Positions 25,545 to 33,603 of a stretch of 64,000 bases of DNA are shown piece after piece; positions within the stretch are counted from its first letter, which is position 1, and each line of letters begins with the position of its first letter. The notes under the pieces are model-generated. The model was not told the DNA's origin and searched no databases. It worked only from the letters and a program-made list of their open reading frames with translations. Source of the DNA: Kitasatospora indigofera (lineage in GTDB: Bacteria; Actinomycetota; Actinomycetes; Streptomycetales; Streptomycetaceae); assembly GCF_014655955.1 (NCBI RefSeq), contig NZ_BNBO01000006.1, positions 23,362-87,361 of the forward strand, read 5' to 3'. The translations under genes and the position numbers were made by a program.

Positions 25545-26954
25545 ATGCCCGATCCTGGGCCTTCCCCGCTGCAGTCGAGCCTGCCGGCCGCTGCGGCCCG
25601 CTTCGGAACCCACATCCTCGCCAACGCCCGGGCCGCCGGCCCGGGGCCCGCCGCCGGGGGCGCGTCGGCCCTGCCCGCCCTGCCCGGCGGGGTCTTCGGC
25701 TCCGTCCCTGCGGCCGGCTCCGTCCCCGCCGCCGGGGTGGTGCCCGCTGCGGCGGTGCCCGTGCAGGTGCCCGCCGTGCGGGTGCCCGCGTCCGTCCCGG
25801 TACCCGTCGGTCCGGGGGGCGGCCCGGCCGCCCGGCACGTGCGGGAGGGCGCTGCCGCGGTGGGGCGGCCGAGCCCTGTCCTGGACCGGATCCTGCGCGG
25901 TCCCAGCGGTCTCGGTACGGCGAGCCTGCACCCGGCCCGGCCCGGGGAGCCGGCGGCGTCCGGGACGCCGGCGGCGGGCCGTCCGATCCCGGGCCTCTAC
26001 CACCACCCGGTGCCGGCGCCCGACCCGGCGCGGGTGGAGGAGGTCAGCCGGAGGATCAAGGCCTGGGCCATGGACGAGGTCCAGCTGTACCCCGAGGACT
26101 GGGAGGACCAGTTCGACGGCTTCTCGGTCGGGAGCTACATGGTCGGCTGCCACCCGGACGCGCCGAGCATCGACCACCTGATGGTCGCCACGCGGCTGAT
26201 GGTCGCCGAGAACGCGGTCGACGACTACTACTGCGAGGACCACGGCGGCTCACCCGTCGGTCTCGGCGGACGCCTCCTGCTGGCGCACACCGCGCTCGAC
26301 CCGTTGCAGACCACGAAGGAGTACCAGCCGCAGTGGGCGAAGTCGCTCCACGCGGACGCCCCCCGGCGGGCCTACCGCTCCGCCATGGAGTACTTCGTCC
26401 AGCGGTCCACCCCCTCCCAGGCCGACCGGTTCCGGCACGACATGGCCCGTCTGCACCTGGGGTACCTGGCCGAGGCGGCCTGGGCCCAGACGGATCACCT
26501 GCCCGAGGTGTGGGAGTACCTGGCGATGCGCCAGTTCAACAACTTCCGCCCCTGCCCCACCATCACCGACACCGTAGGTGGCTACGAACTGCCCGCGGAC
26601 CTCCACGCCCAGCCCGCCATGCAGCGGGTCCTCGCGCTCGCCGGGAACGCCACCACGATCGTCAACGACCTGTACTCGTACACCAAGGAACTCGCCGCCC
26701 CCGGCCGGCACCTGAACCTGCCGGTGGTGATCGCCGAGCGTGAGGGCGTCTCCGACCAGGAGGCCTACCTCAAGGCGGTCGAGGTCCACAACGACCTCAT
26801 GCGCGACTTCGAGGCCGAAGCCGCCGCCCTGGCCGCCGCCTGCCCCGTCCCCAGCGTGCTCCGCTTCCTGCGGGGAGTGGCCGTGTGGGTCGACGGCAAC
26901 CACTACTGGCACATGACCAACACCTATCGCTACAGCCTGCCCGACTTCTGGTAA
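25545..26954 (+). CDS. 2-methylisoborneol synthase, encapsulin cargo terpene cyclase
   Basis: 469 residues from ATG 25545, with AAGGAG upstream. It converts 2-methyl-GPP to the earthy odorant 2-methylisoborneol. The class I terpene cyclase domain occupies about residues 150-469. The Asp-rich metal motif DDYYCED is at 226-232 and the NSE-type motif NDLYSYTKE at 374-382. The first ~145 residues are Ala/Pro/Val/Gly-rich and disordered, with short blocks near residues 8-30 and 95-125 (VREGAAAVG, SPVLDRILRGPSGLGT). Such N-terminal extensions target these cyclases into family 2B encapsulins. Lies between the shell gene and the methyltransferase that makes its substrate. Confidence 0.95.
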   Translation: MPDPGPSPLQSSLPAAAARFGTHILANARAAGPGPAAGGASALPALPGGVFGSVPAAGSVPAAGVVPAAAVPVQVPAVRVPASVPVPVGPGGGPAARHVREGAAAVGRPSPVLDRILRGPSGLGTASLHPARPGEPAASGTPAAGRPIPGLYHHPVPAPDPARVEEVSRRIKAWAMDEVQLYPEDWEDQFDGFSVGSYMVGCHPDAPSIDHLMVATRLMVAENAVDDYYCEDHGGSPVGLGGRLLLAHTALDPLQTTKEYQPQWAKSLHADAPRRAYRSAMEYFVQRSTPSQADRFRHDMARLHLGYLAEAAWAQTDHLPEVWEYLAMRQFNNFRPCPTITDTVGGYELPADLHAQPAMQRVLALAGNATTIVNDLYSYTKELAAPGRHLNLPVVIAEREGVSDQEAYLKAVEVHNDLMRDFEAEAAALAAACPVPSVLRFLRGVAVWVDGNHYWHMTNTYRYSLPDFW

Positions 26955-26968
26955 GGATGGACTTATCC

Positions 26969-27865
26969 GTGACTAGCATTGACCTCACCACCGCCGACGC
27001 CATTTCTGCCGGCAATTCCCTTTTCATCCCCACCCCGGCGACGCCCTACCAGGGGGACATCGCCCGGTACTGGGACCACGAGGCCAGGCCGGTGAACCTG
27101 CGTCTCGGTGACGTGGACGGCCTTTACCACCACCACTACGGCATCGGCGAGGTCGACCACGCCGCCCTCGGCGACACCGAGGACAGCGCGTACGAGAAGA
27201 AGCTGATCGCCGAACTCCACCGCCTGGAGTCCGCGCAGGCCGAACTCCTCCTGGACCACCTCGGCGCCATCGGCCCCGACGACACCCTCGTGGACGCCGG
27301 CTGCGGCCGCGGCGGCTCGATGGTCATGGCCCACCAGCGCTTCGGATGCAAGGTGGAGGGCGTCACGCTGTCGGCCAAGCAGGCCGACTTCGCCAACCAG
27401 CGCGCCCGCGAACTCGGCATCGACGACCACGTCCGCGCCCGCGTCTGCAACATGCTCAGCACGCCCTTCGAGACCGGCCGGGCCGCGGCCTCGTGGAACA
27501 ACGAGTCGAGCATGTACGTCGACCTGCACGACCTCTTCGCCGAGCACTCCCGCGTCCTCGCGGTCGGCGGCCGCTACGTGACCATCACCGGCTGCTGGAA
27601 CCCGCGTTACGGCCAGCCCTCGAAGTGGGTCTCCCAGATCAACGCGCACTTCGAGTGCAACATCCACTCCCGCCGGGAGTACCTGCGCGCGATGGCCGAC
27701 AACCGCCTCGTGCCGCAGGCCGTCGTCGACCTGACTCCCGCGACCCTGCCCTACTGGGAGCTGCGGGCCACGTCCTCCCTGGTCACCGGCATCGAAGAAG
27801 CGTTCATCAACTCCTACCGGGACGGCTCCTTCCAGTACCTCCTGATCGCGGCCGACCGCGTCTGA
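26969..27865 (+). CDS. Geranyl diphosphate 2-C-methyltransferase
   Basis: 298 residues from GTG 26969, chosen because AAGGATGG lies at good spacing upstream; ATG 26957 would add four residues. It methylates C2 of geranyl diphosphate with SAM, giving the precursor of 2-methylisoborneol. Recognised by TPYQGDIARYWDHEARPVN, the SAM site VDAGCGRGGSMVMAH, ASWNNESSMYVDLHDLF and YVTITGCWNPRYGQPSKWV, which closely follow the S. coelicolor enzyme. Separated from the cyclase stop by 14 nt. A 40-bp palindromic terminator follows. Confidence 0.96.
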   Translation: MTSIDLTTADAISAGNSLFIPTPATPYQGDIARYWDHEARPVNLRLGDVDGLYHHHYGIGEVDHAALGDTEDSAYEKKLIAELHRLESAQAELLLDHLGAIGPDDTLVDAGCGRGGSMVMAHQRFGCKVEGVTLSAKQADFANQRARELGIDDHVRARVCNMLSTPFETGRAAASWNNESSMYVDLHDLFAEHSRVLAVGGRYVTITGCWNPRYGQPSKWVSQINAHFECNIHSRREYLRAMADNRLVPQAVVDLTPATLPYWELRATSSLVTGIEEAFINSYRDGSFQYLLIAADRV

Positions 27866-27888
27866 CGGCTGCCGTCACCCCCACCGAC

Positions 27889-27928
27889 CGCAGGGCCGGG
27901 TCCGTCGGCCGACGGACCCGGCCCTGCG
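27889..27928. terminator. Perfect 40-bp palindrome terminating the 2-MIB operon
   Basis: Two 20-nt arms, exact reverse complements with no spacer (left arm CGCAGGGCCGGGTCCGTCGG), starting 24 bp after the methyltransferase stop. The arms would fold into a very stable hairpin. No T-run follows, as is usual for Streptomyces terminators. Confidence 0.85.
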
Positions 27929-28070
27929 GGTTCCCCCGTCGTGCATCGCCGCGCAGGTCGGCGGGAATCCGTGGACGTCCGCGGACCACGAGCTGCACTA
28001 GCCTGGGCCCGTACCGGGCCCACATCGGGGGCGACGGGGACGTGCAGCGCTCAAGAGGGGAGCGGCATCC

Positions 28071-28490
28071 GTGTCGGAACGTTTGCAGCGCAATCAACTG
28101 GTGATCGACGAGTTCCGGTCGGCCGGAGGAGTCGTCGGCGGTGACTTCGAGGGGGTGCCCCTCCTTCTGCTGACCACCACGGGCGCCCGCAGCGGGCAAC
28201 CACGCACGATGCCCATGACCTACCTGCGGGACGGGGACCGGCTCGTGGTCTTCGCCGCCAACGGCGGCAGGGAGAGCCACCCCGGCTGGTACCACAATCT
28301 GCTCGCCGACCCGGCCGCAAGCGTCGAGGTGGGCACCGAGGCCTACGACGTGACGGCGACCGGGACCGACGGCGCGGAGCGCGAGCGGCTCTGGGCCCGA
28401 CAGCTTGAGCACACGCCCTACTTCGCCGGGTTCCAGGAGCGGGCCGGGCGGCGCATCCCCGTTGTCGCGCTGACCCGTACGGTCGCCTGA
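28071..28490 (+). CDS. Deazaflavin (F420)-dependent nitroreductase/oxidoreductase family protein
   Basis: 139 residues from GTG 28071, with AGGGGAG upstream. DDN/FDOR-type split-barrel protein: LLLTTTGARSGQPRTMPMTYL, then RLVVFAANGGRESHPGWYHNLLADP, the F420-contacting region, and EHTPYFAGFQERAGRRIPVVAL at the end. The length fits the DDN group. Substrate unknown; monocistronic. Confidence 0.88.
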   Translation: MSERLQRNQLVIDEFRSAGGVVGGDFEGVPLLLLTTTGARSGQPRTMPMTYLRDGDRLVVFAANGGRESHPGWYHNLLADPAASVEVGTEAYDVTATGTDGAERERLWARQLEHTPYFAGFQERAGRRIPVVALTRTVA

Positions 28491-28716
28491 CCCCCAAGCC
28501 CGCATCGTGGCTGCGGGCTGCGCTGCGGGGGCGAGACGTCAGGATGAGGGCGGACCGTGCCGGCAGTGCCCGCTCCCCGGCCGGCACCGGCGGTGACGCG
28601 GGCCACCGGGGCCTTGTGGCACGTGATCTGACGATTCGGCGGCTGTGATGTCAGTGCCAGGTGTGAGCATCTCCCCGGGCGAAGTCGTCGCCCTCGTCGT
28701 GGAAGGAAGCACCACC

Positions 28717-29127
28717 ATGGTTGCCTGGCCCGGAGACATCCAAGCCGTCACCCTCTTCGTCGAGGACCTCGCGAGGGCGAAGGAGTTCTATCAGCAGGTC
28801 TTCGAGCTTCCCGTCGACTTCGAGGACGAGAACTCGGCCGTCTTCCGCTTCGGCGGGACTCTGGTGAATCTGTTGTCGGTCGCCTCCGCCCCCGGCCTGG
28901 TGGCTCCCGCCCCCGTCGGCTCCCCGGACCAGGGCGTGCGGGCCCAGTTCACTCTCGGGGTCACGGACGTGGACCAGGTGTGCCGGCGCCTGGCCGAACG
29001 CGGGGTCAGCCTGCTCAACGGGCCGATGGACCGGTCCTGGGGCATTCGCACGGCGAGCTTCCGCGATCCGGGCGGCCACATCTGGGAGATCGCCGCTCCC
29101 AGCGCCCCGGCCCCGGCCGGTGGGTAG
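28717..29127 (+). CDS. VOC (glyoxalase/bleomycin-resistance) family protein
   Basis: 136 residues from ATG 28717 (AAGGAA about 9 nt upstream). An in-frame ATG at 28645 would add 24 residues that do not fit the family. One VOC unit pair: AVTLFVEDLARAKEFYQQVFELP, FRFGGTLVNLL and the C-terminal ASFRDPGGHIWEIA. Members bind a metal or small molecules for isomerisation, dioxygenation or drug sequestration; the partner here is unknown. Stands alone between two short gaps with nothing else visible in them. Confidence 0.85.
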   Translation: MVAWPGDIQAVTLFVEDLARAKEFYQQVFELPVDFEDENSAVFRFGGTLVNLLSVASAPGLVAPAPVGSPDQGVRAQFTLGVTDVDQVCRRLAERGVSLLNGPMDRSWGIRTASFRDPGGHIWEIAAPSAPAPAGG

Positions 29128-29425
29128 GACCGGCAGCACGGCGGGAGCCGGGCCAGGACCGGGCCGGCACCCGGTTCTGCGACCCGGACAGCACTTTCGC
29201 CCAATCTGGTAGGTCCTGGCGGCCTGGCCGGCCCCGGCCCTGCCACGCGCCCCGACGGATGAGCGCCCGCTCCGTAGCCCGCCCGCCCGCCCCGCGCCCG
29301 CGGCTCGCAGCCCGGACCGCCCGACAGCTCCCGACGGTGGGCCGGGCAGGGGGCGGCCCGGCGACCGGGCCGGGGGTCCGTGGGAGGATCGCAGGCAGGG
29401 GACTGCCGAGGTGAGGGGATGCGCC

Positions 29426-30256
29426 GTGTGCACCGTGTTCGTGAGTTTCGATCCCGGCTCTCCGGTTCCGGTCCTGGTGCTCGCCGCGCGGGACGAGTAC
29501 GCCGACCGGGCCTGGCTGCCGCCGGCCCGGCACTGGCCGGCCCGGCCGCGGCTGCTGGGCGGCCTCGATCTCCTGGCCGGCGGCACCTGGCTGGCCGTCG
29601 ACCCGGGCGGGCCGGGCCGGCCGCCCAGGACGGCCTGCATCCTGAACGGGTTCGGGATCCCCGCCGACCCGGTCGGCCGTCTCTCCCGCGGGGAGCTGCC
29701 CCTGCTGGCCGCGGAGGGCGAGGACCTCACCGGCCGTGACTGGGCACGCTACGACCCGTTCCACCTGATCACCGCCGAGCCGGACGCGGTGTCCATGCTG
29801 GGGTGGAGCGGCACCGAGCTGACCCGCCGGGAGCTGGAGCCGGGGCTGCACGCCGTCATCAACGACGGAATGGAGGGCCTCGCGGAGCACCGGACGTCCT
29901 CGCAGCGCGCCTCGCGGATGATGGCCGCCCGGCTGGCGTACTTCCGGCCCCGGCTGGCGGCCGTCCGCCGGCCGGAGCCGCCGACCGCCCCGCCCCTCGG
30001 GGCCGACGCCCCGACCGCCGACGTGTGGGGGGACTGGGCACTGATCGCGGACGGTGACGGGCTGGACCGCACGGATCCGGCCGCCCTCGTCCAGCGCCGG
30101 GACTTCGGGGAGGGCCGGATCTGGGCGACCACCTCGCTCGCCCTGGTCGGGCTGGGCCGCAGCACCGTCCGCTACGACTTCAACCCGGCACCGGGCAACG
30201 CCGCCTGGTACCCGGTCGACACCCGGCCGGCCGACATCCGGCCGCGCGGGGTCTGA
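29426..30256 (+). CDS. NRDE/TANGO2-like protein
   Basis: 276 residues from GTG 29426, with GAGGGGA 8 nt upstream. This start places Cys at residue 2, as in TANGO2/NRDE proteins, whose N-terminal Cys is Ntn-hydrolase-like. The family motif reads ARDEYADR (about residues 22-29), followed by GGLDLLAGGTWLAVDP, and later GLHAVINDGM and DFGEGRIWATTSLALVG. The NRDE Asn is replaced by Ala, which is common. Cellular role uncertain; links to lipid or haem handling are known only for eukaryotic relatives. Confidence 0.75.
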   Translation: MCTVFVSFDPGSPVPVLVLAARDEYADRAWLPPARHWPARPRLLGGLDLLAGGTWLAVDPGGPGRPPRTACILNGFGIPADPVGRLSRGELPLLAAEGEDLTGRDWARYDPFHLITAEPDAVSMLGWSGTELTRRELEPGLHAVINDGMEGLAEHRTSSQRASRMMAARLAYFRPRLAAVRRPEPPTAPPLGADAPTADVWGDWALIADGDGLDRTDPAALVQRRDFGEGRIWATTSLALVGLGRSTVRYDFNPAPGNAAWYPVDTRPADIRPRGV

Positions 30257-30294
30257 CCGCGCGGCGGTGCAGGACGCAGTGGCCCGCCGCAGCC

Positions 30295-30364
30295 GTTCGG
30301 CCCCCAGCCGTTCGGCCCCCAGCCGCTCGGCCCGGCTCGGCCCGGCTCGGCCCGGCTCGGCCCG
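30295..30364. repeat. Short tandem repeats: 2 x 15 bp then 4 x 10 bp
   Basis: Two copies of GTTCGGCCCCCAGCC (30295-30324) run directly into four exact copies of GCTCGGCCCG (30325-30364). They lie in the convergent gap after the NRDE gene and immediately before a terminator hairpin. Slippage-prone and non-coding. Confidence 0.8.
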
Positions 30365-30368
30365 ACCC

Positions 30369-30397
30369 GGTCGGGGCAGGCCGGACCTGCCCCGACC
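30369..30397. terminator. Bidirectional terminator hairpin
   Basis: Perfect 12-bp arms (GGTCGGGGCAGG/CCTGCCCCGACC) with a CCGGA loop, between the plus-strand NRDE gene and the minus-strand lipid kinase gene. Placed correctly to stop transcription from both sides. Confidence 0.8.
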
Positions 30398-30431
30398 GGA
30401 CCGGACCTGCCCCGGCCGGTCGCCGGGCGCG

Positions 30432-31367
30432 TCAGCGGTCCGCGGCCCCGCCGGGGACGAGGATGTCGAGCGACCTCGGCAGGATCCGTACCTCGGCCGG
30501 CAGCGGGCCGACGTACTCGCCGTCCGCGTACGCGTTGATCCCCGGGGACTCGATGCGCAGCGAGTCCGTGCGGTGGGTCTCCACCTCGGAGCGCCGCACG
30601 TGGGTGCCCTTGAACACGGTCGGGAAGAACCGCGCCACCCGCAGGCGGCGCATGGCGTGCACGAGGGTGACGTCGAGCAGGCCGTCGGTGCGGTCGGCCC
30701 CCGGGCAGATCACCATCCCGCCGCCGTAGCTGCGGGTGTTGCCGATGGCCGCCAGGGTGAGCGGGCGGTCGACGACGGTGCCGTCCGCCAGCACCAGCCG
30801 GAACGGCAGCGGCCGCAGGTTGGCGAACTCGACCAGGATGGCCAGGTTGTAGCGCATCCGGCCGTGCGGCCAGCGGAGCCGGTTGGTCCGGTCGCTGACC
30901 AGCGAGTCGAAGCCGGTCGCCAGCACCGAGCCGAAGACCCGGACGGTCCCGTCGGCGGCCTCGATCCGGCCGAGGTCGACGGTCTCCACTCGCCCGCCGA
31001 CGATCACGTCCGCCGCGGCCTCGGGGTCCTTCAACGGGATCCCGAACTCGCGGGCGTGGTCGTTGCCGGTGCCGGCCGGGATCACGCCGAGCGGGACGCC
31101 GCTGCCGGCGAGGGCCTGCAGGGCCAGGCTGATCATGCCGTCGCCGCCCGCGACGACCAGGGCGTCGGTGCCCCGGGCGACCGCCTCGCGGCCCAGTCGC
31201 AGGGAGTCCGCGGCGTCGCTGCCGGCGGTGTCGAAGACCTCGACGCCGCGTTCGCGCAGCCGGGCGGCCGCGCGCCGGGCGGCCTTCTCGGCCCGGCCAC
31301 CGCCGGCGGCCGGGTTGGTCAGCAGGGTGACGCTGCGGATCGGCCGCGCGGCCGCCGGCCCGTTCAC
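30432..31367 (-). CDS. Diacylglycerol/lipid kinase family protein
   Basis: 311 residues from GTG 31367, overlapping the upstream flavoprotein stop by 4 nt. Contains the catalytic nucleotide motif VVAGGDGMISLALQ (GGDG at 74-77), then GVIPAGTGNDHAREFGIP and NTRSYGGGMVICPGADRTDGLLDV, all characteristic of DagK/YegS-type lipid kinases. They phosphorylate diacylglycerol or related lipids with ATP at the inner membrane face. The pairing with an alkyl-DHAP-synthase-like flavoprotein and, divergently, TetR and GlpD matches the Mycobacterium tuberculosis Rv2249c-Rv2252 arrangement, where the kinase acts in phospholipid and PIM supply. Confidence 0.92.
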   Translation of the reverse strand: MNGPAAARPIRSVTLLTNPAAGGGRAEKAARRAAARLRERGVEVFDTAGSDAADSLRLGREAVARGTDALVVAGGDGMISLALQALAGSGVPLGVIPAGTGNDHAREFGIPLKDPEAAADVIVGGRVETVDLGRIEAADGTVRVFGSVLATGFDSLVSDRTNRLRWPHGRMRYNLAILVEFANLRPLPFRLVLADGTVVDRPLTLAAIGNTRSYGGGMVICPGADRTDGLLDVTLVHAMRRLRVARFFPTVFKGTHVRRSEVETHRTDSLRIESPGINAYADGEYVGPLPAEVRILPRSLDILVPGGAADR

Positions 31368-33004
31368 GGGATGAGCTTGCCGGGGTTGAGGATCCCGGCC
31401 GGGTCGACGGCGTCCTTGACGGCCCGGAGGATCTTCACCCCGAGATCGCCGATCTCCTGGCTCATCCACGGCAGGTGGTCGGTGCCGACGGCGTGGTGGT
31501 GGGTGATGGTGCCGCCGTGCGCCAGGATGGCGTCGCCCGCCGCCCGCTTCGCCCCGTCCCACTGCTCCAGCGGATCGTCCTGCTGCGCCGCCACCACGGT
31601 GAAGTAGAGCGAGGCGCCGGTCGGGTAGACGTGCGAGATGTGGCACATCACCAGGGCGGACGAACCGCCCTCGCGCAGTGCTCCCTCCAGCGCCGAGGTC
31701 ACGGCGGCCTTGAGTGCGGCCAGGCCGGCCCAGCTGGTCGCGGTCTCCAGGGTCTCGCAGAGCGCACCGGCGGTGAGCAGCGAGTCGCGCAGGTACGGCG
31801 CGTTGAACCGGCCGTGCTCCCAGGCCTTCGCGGCCTCCTCGCCGAGCGAGCTGCCGCCCGCGGCGAGCAGGACGTCCCTGGTCCGCCGGTGGCGGGCCCC
31901 GGCCTGCTCGGGGGTGCCCTCGAAGACGGTCACCGCCAGGCAGCCGCCGGTGACCTGGGCGCCGCCGATCCGGTCGGTCATCGCCAGGTTGATCGCGGTC
32001 TCGGTCTCGTCGGAGATCCGGATCACGGTCGGGCCGGTGCCCTGCTGCTCGACCTCGCGCAGCGCGGCGGCGCCGGTCGCGAAGTCGGGGAAGCTCCAGG
32101 CCTCGTGGATCTTCACCGCGGGCGTGGGGTGGACCCGTACCCGGACGGCGGTGATGACGCCCAGGGTGCCCTCGGAGCCGAGGAACAGCTGGCGCAGGTC
32201 GGGCCCGGCGGCCGAGGCCGGGGCGCGTCCGAGGTCGATCGCACCGGCGGGCGTGACCACGCGCAGTCCGCGCACCATGTCGTCGAACCGGCCGTGGCCC
32301 GCCGAGTTCTGGCCGGAGGAGCGGGTGGCCGCGAAGCCGCCGACGGTCGCGTACCGGAAGCTCTGCGGGTAGTGGCCGAGCTCGTACCCCCGGGCGGCGA
32401 GCAGGGCCTCGGCCTGCGGACCGGTCAGGCCGGCCCCGAGGACGGCCTCGCCGGAGATCTCGTCCAGCGACTCCAGGCGGTCGAAGCGCCGCAGGTCGAG
32501 CGAGATCACGGCGGTGAAGCCGCCGCGGACCGGGTCGACGCCGCCGACCACGCTGGTGCCGCCGCCGAACGGCACGACGGCGATCCGCCGGTCGGCGCAG
32601 AGCGCCAGGACGGCCGCGATCTCGTCCTCGCCGCCCGGCAGCACGACGGCGTCCGGTGCGTCCTGGGCGGCGCGGCTGCGGCGGCGCAGCAGGTCGGGGG
32701 TCGACTTGCCGCCCGCGCGCGGCAGCCGGTCGGCGTCGCGGTCGCTGACGTACGCGGCGCCGACGATCCCGGCGAGGGCGTCCAGGTCCTCCTCCGGCAG
32801 GGCGGACGGCCGCAGCACGACCTCCTCGGCGGTGGGCGCCGGGTGGTCGGCCGGCGTCACCCCGAGCGCCTGTTCCAGCAACGCCCTGATGTCCTCGGAG
32901 AGCGGCTTGGCGAGGTCGGGGTCGCCCCAGGCGTCCCACTTCATCGGGGGCAGCGGCAGGGTGGCGGGCGTCCGGTCCGGTCCGGTTGGCGCATCGGGTG
33001 TCAT
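31364..33004 (-). CDS. FAD-binding oxidase of the alkylglycerone-phosphate synthase type
   Basis: 546 residues from ATG 33004; probably leaderless, because a divergent gene starts 20 bp away. The VAO-type FAD domain shows AVVLPGGEDEIAAVLALC, VVPFGGGTSVVGG and GFAATRSSGQNSAGHGRFDD. The C-terminal HHHAVGTDH at 502-510 corresponds to the His-rich catalytic segment of alkyl-DHAP synthases. Those enzymes swap an acyl for an alkyl chain on DHAP to start ether lipid synthesis. Bacterial relatives may act on other glycerol-lipid substrates, so the reaction here is inferred. Co-transcribed with the lipid kinase. Confidence 0.88.
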   Translation of the reverse strand: MTPDAPTGPDRTPATLPLPPMKWDAWGDPDLAKPLSEDIRALLEQALGVTPADHPAPTAEEVVLRPSALPEEDLDALAGIVGAAYVSDRDADRLPRAGGKSTPDLLRRRSRAAQDAPDAVVLPGGEDEIAAVLALCADRRIAVVPFGGGTSVVGGVDPVRGGFTAVISLDLRRFDRLESLDEISGEAVLGAGLTGPQAEALLAARGYELGHYPQSFRYATVGGFAATRSSGQNSAGHGRFDDMVRGLRVVTPAGAIDLGRAPASAAGPDLRQLFLGSEGTLGVITAVRVRVHPTPAVKIHEAWSFPDFATGAAALREVEQQGTGPTVIRISDETETAINLAMTDRIGGAQVTGGCLAVTVFEGTPEQAGARHRRTRDVLLAAGGSSLGEEAAKAWEHGRFNAPYLRDSLLTAGALCETLETATSWAGLAALKAAVTSALEGALREGGSSALVMCHISHVYPTGASLYFTVVAAQQDDPLEQWDGAKRAAGDAILAHGGTITHHHAVGTDHLPWMSQEIGDLGVKILRAVKDAVDPAGILNPGKLIP

Positions 33005-33024
33005 GCGTTACAGTTTTACACATC
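33005..33024. promoter_or_regulatory. 20-bp divergent promoter between two probably leaderless genes
   Basis: Only 20 AT-rich bases separate the start codons of the flavoprotein (minus) and TetR (plus). TACAGT at 33009-33014 is a suitable -10 for the plus gene with transcription starting at or near its ATG. The minus side has TGTAAAAC at similar spacing. Both mRNAs would lack a leader, and a TetR dimer bound here would cover both start sites. Confidence 0.55.
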
Positions 33025-33603
33025 ATGTCAAGTAGTAACGCTGACCCGCAGAGCGTCGACGACGCCATCCTCGACGCGGCCGCCGAGCTGATCACCCAGC
33101 TCGGCGCCCGCCGCACCCAGCTGGCCGAGATCGCCCGCCGCGCGGGGGTCAGCCGGCCGACCGTCTACCGCCGCTGGCCGGACGTCCGGGCGGTCATCGG
33201 CGCGCTGCTCACCCGCGAGATCGCCGCGACCCAGGCAGAGGTCACCCGGGCCGGTGACGACCGCGAGTCGGTGGTGGCCTGGATCGTCGAGGTCGCCGTC
33301 CGGATCCGTGACCACGCGGTGCTCGGCGCGCTGCTGCACTCGGACCCCGAAGTGCTCTTCGAGTACGTCACCGAGCGGCTCGGCACCAGCCAGCGCGGCC
33401 TGCTCGACGCCCTGCGCGGCGCGCTGGTGCTCGGCCAGCGGCACGGCTCGGTCCGCGCCGGGGAGCCGGCCGAGCTGGCCGCGATGGTGCTGCTCATCGC
33501 CCAGTCCACCGTCCAGTCGTACCGCATGGTCGCCCAACTGCTCCCCGAGGAAGCATGGCGGCGCGAACTGGCCAGAGCCCTGAACGGATACCTCGCGCCA
33601 TGA
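33025..33603 (+). CDS. TetR family transcriptional regulator
   Basis: 192 residues from ATG 33025. The N-terminal helix-turn-helix is clear (TQLAEIARRAGVSRPTVYRRW, about residues 31-51), followed by an all-helical ligand/dimer domain. It overlaps glpD by 4 nt and faces the flavoprotein-kinase pair across a 20-bp gap, so it most likely controls both transcripts. A lipid or acyl-CoA-type effector is a guess from context. Confidence 0.9.
   Translation: MSSSNADPQSVDDAILDAAAELITQLGARRTQLAEIARRAGVSRPTVYRRWPDVRAVIGALLTREIAATQAEVTRAGDDRESVVAWIVEVAVRIRDHAVLGALLHSDPEVLFEYVTERLGTSQRGLLDALRGALVLGQRHGSVRAGEPAELAAMVLLIAQSTVQSYRMVAQLLPEEAWRRELARALNGYLAP

Noticed and set aside
30299..30430. Possible CRISPR-like array in the repeats before the lipid kinase
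   Set aside because: Units are 10-15 bp with no spacers; simple tandem repeats next to a terminator.
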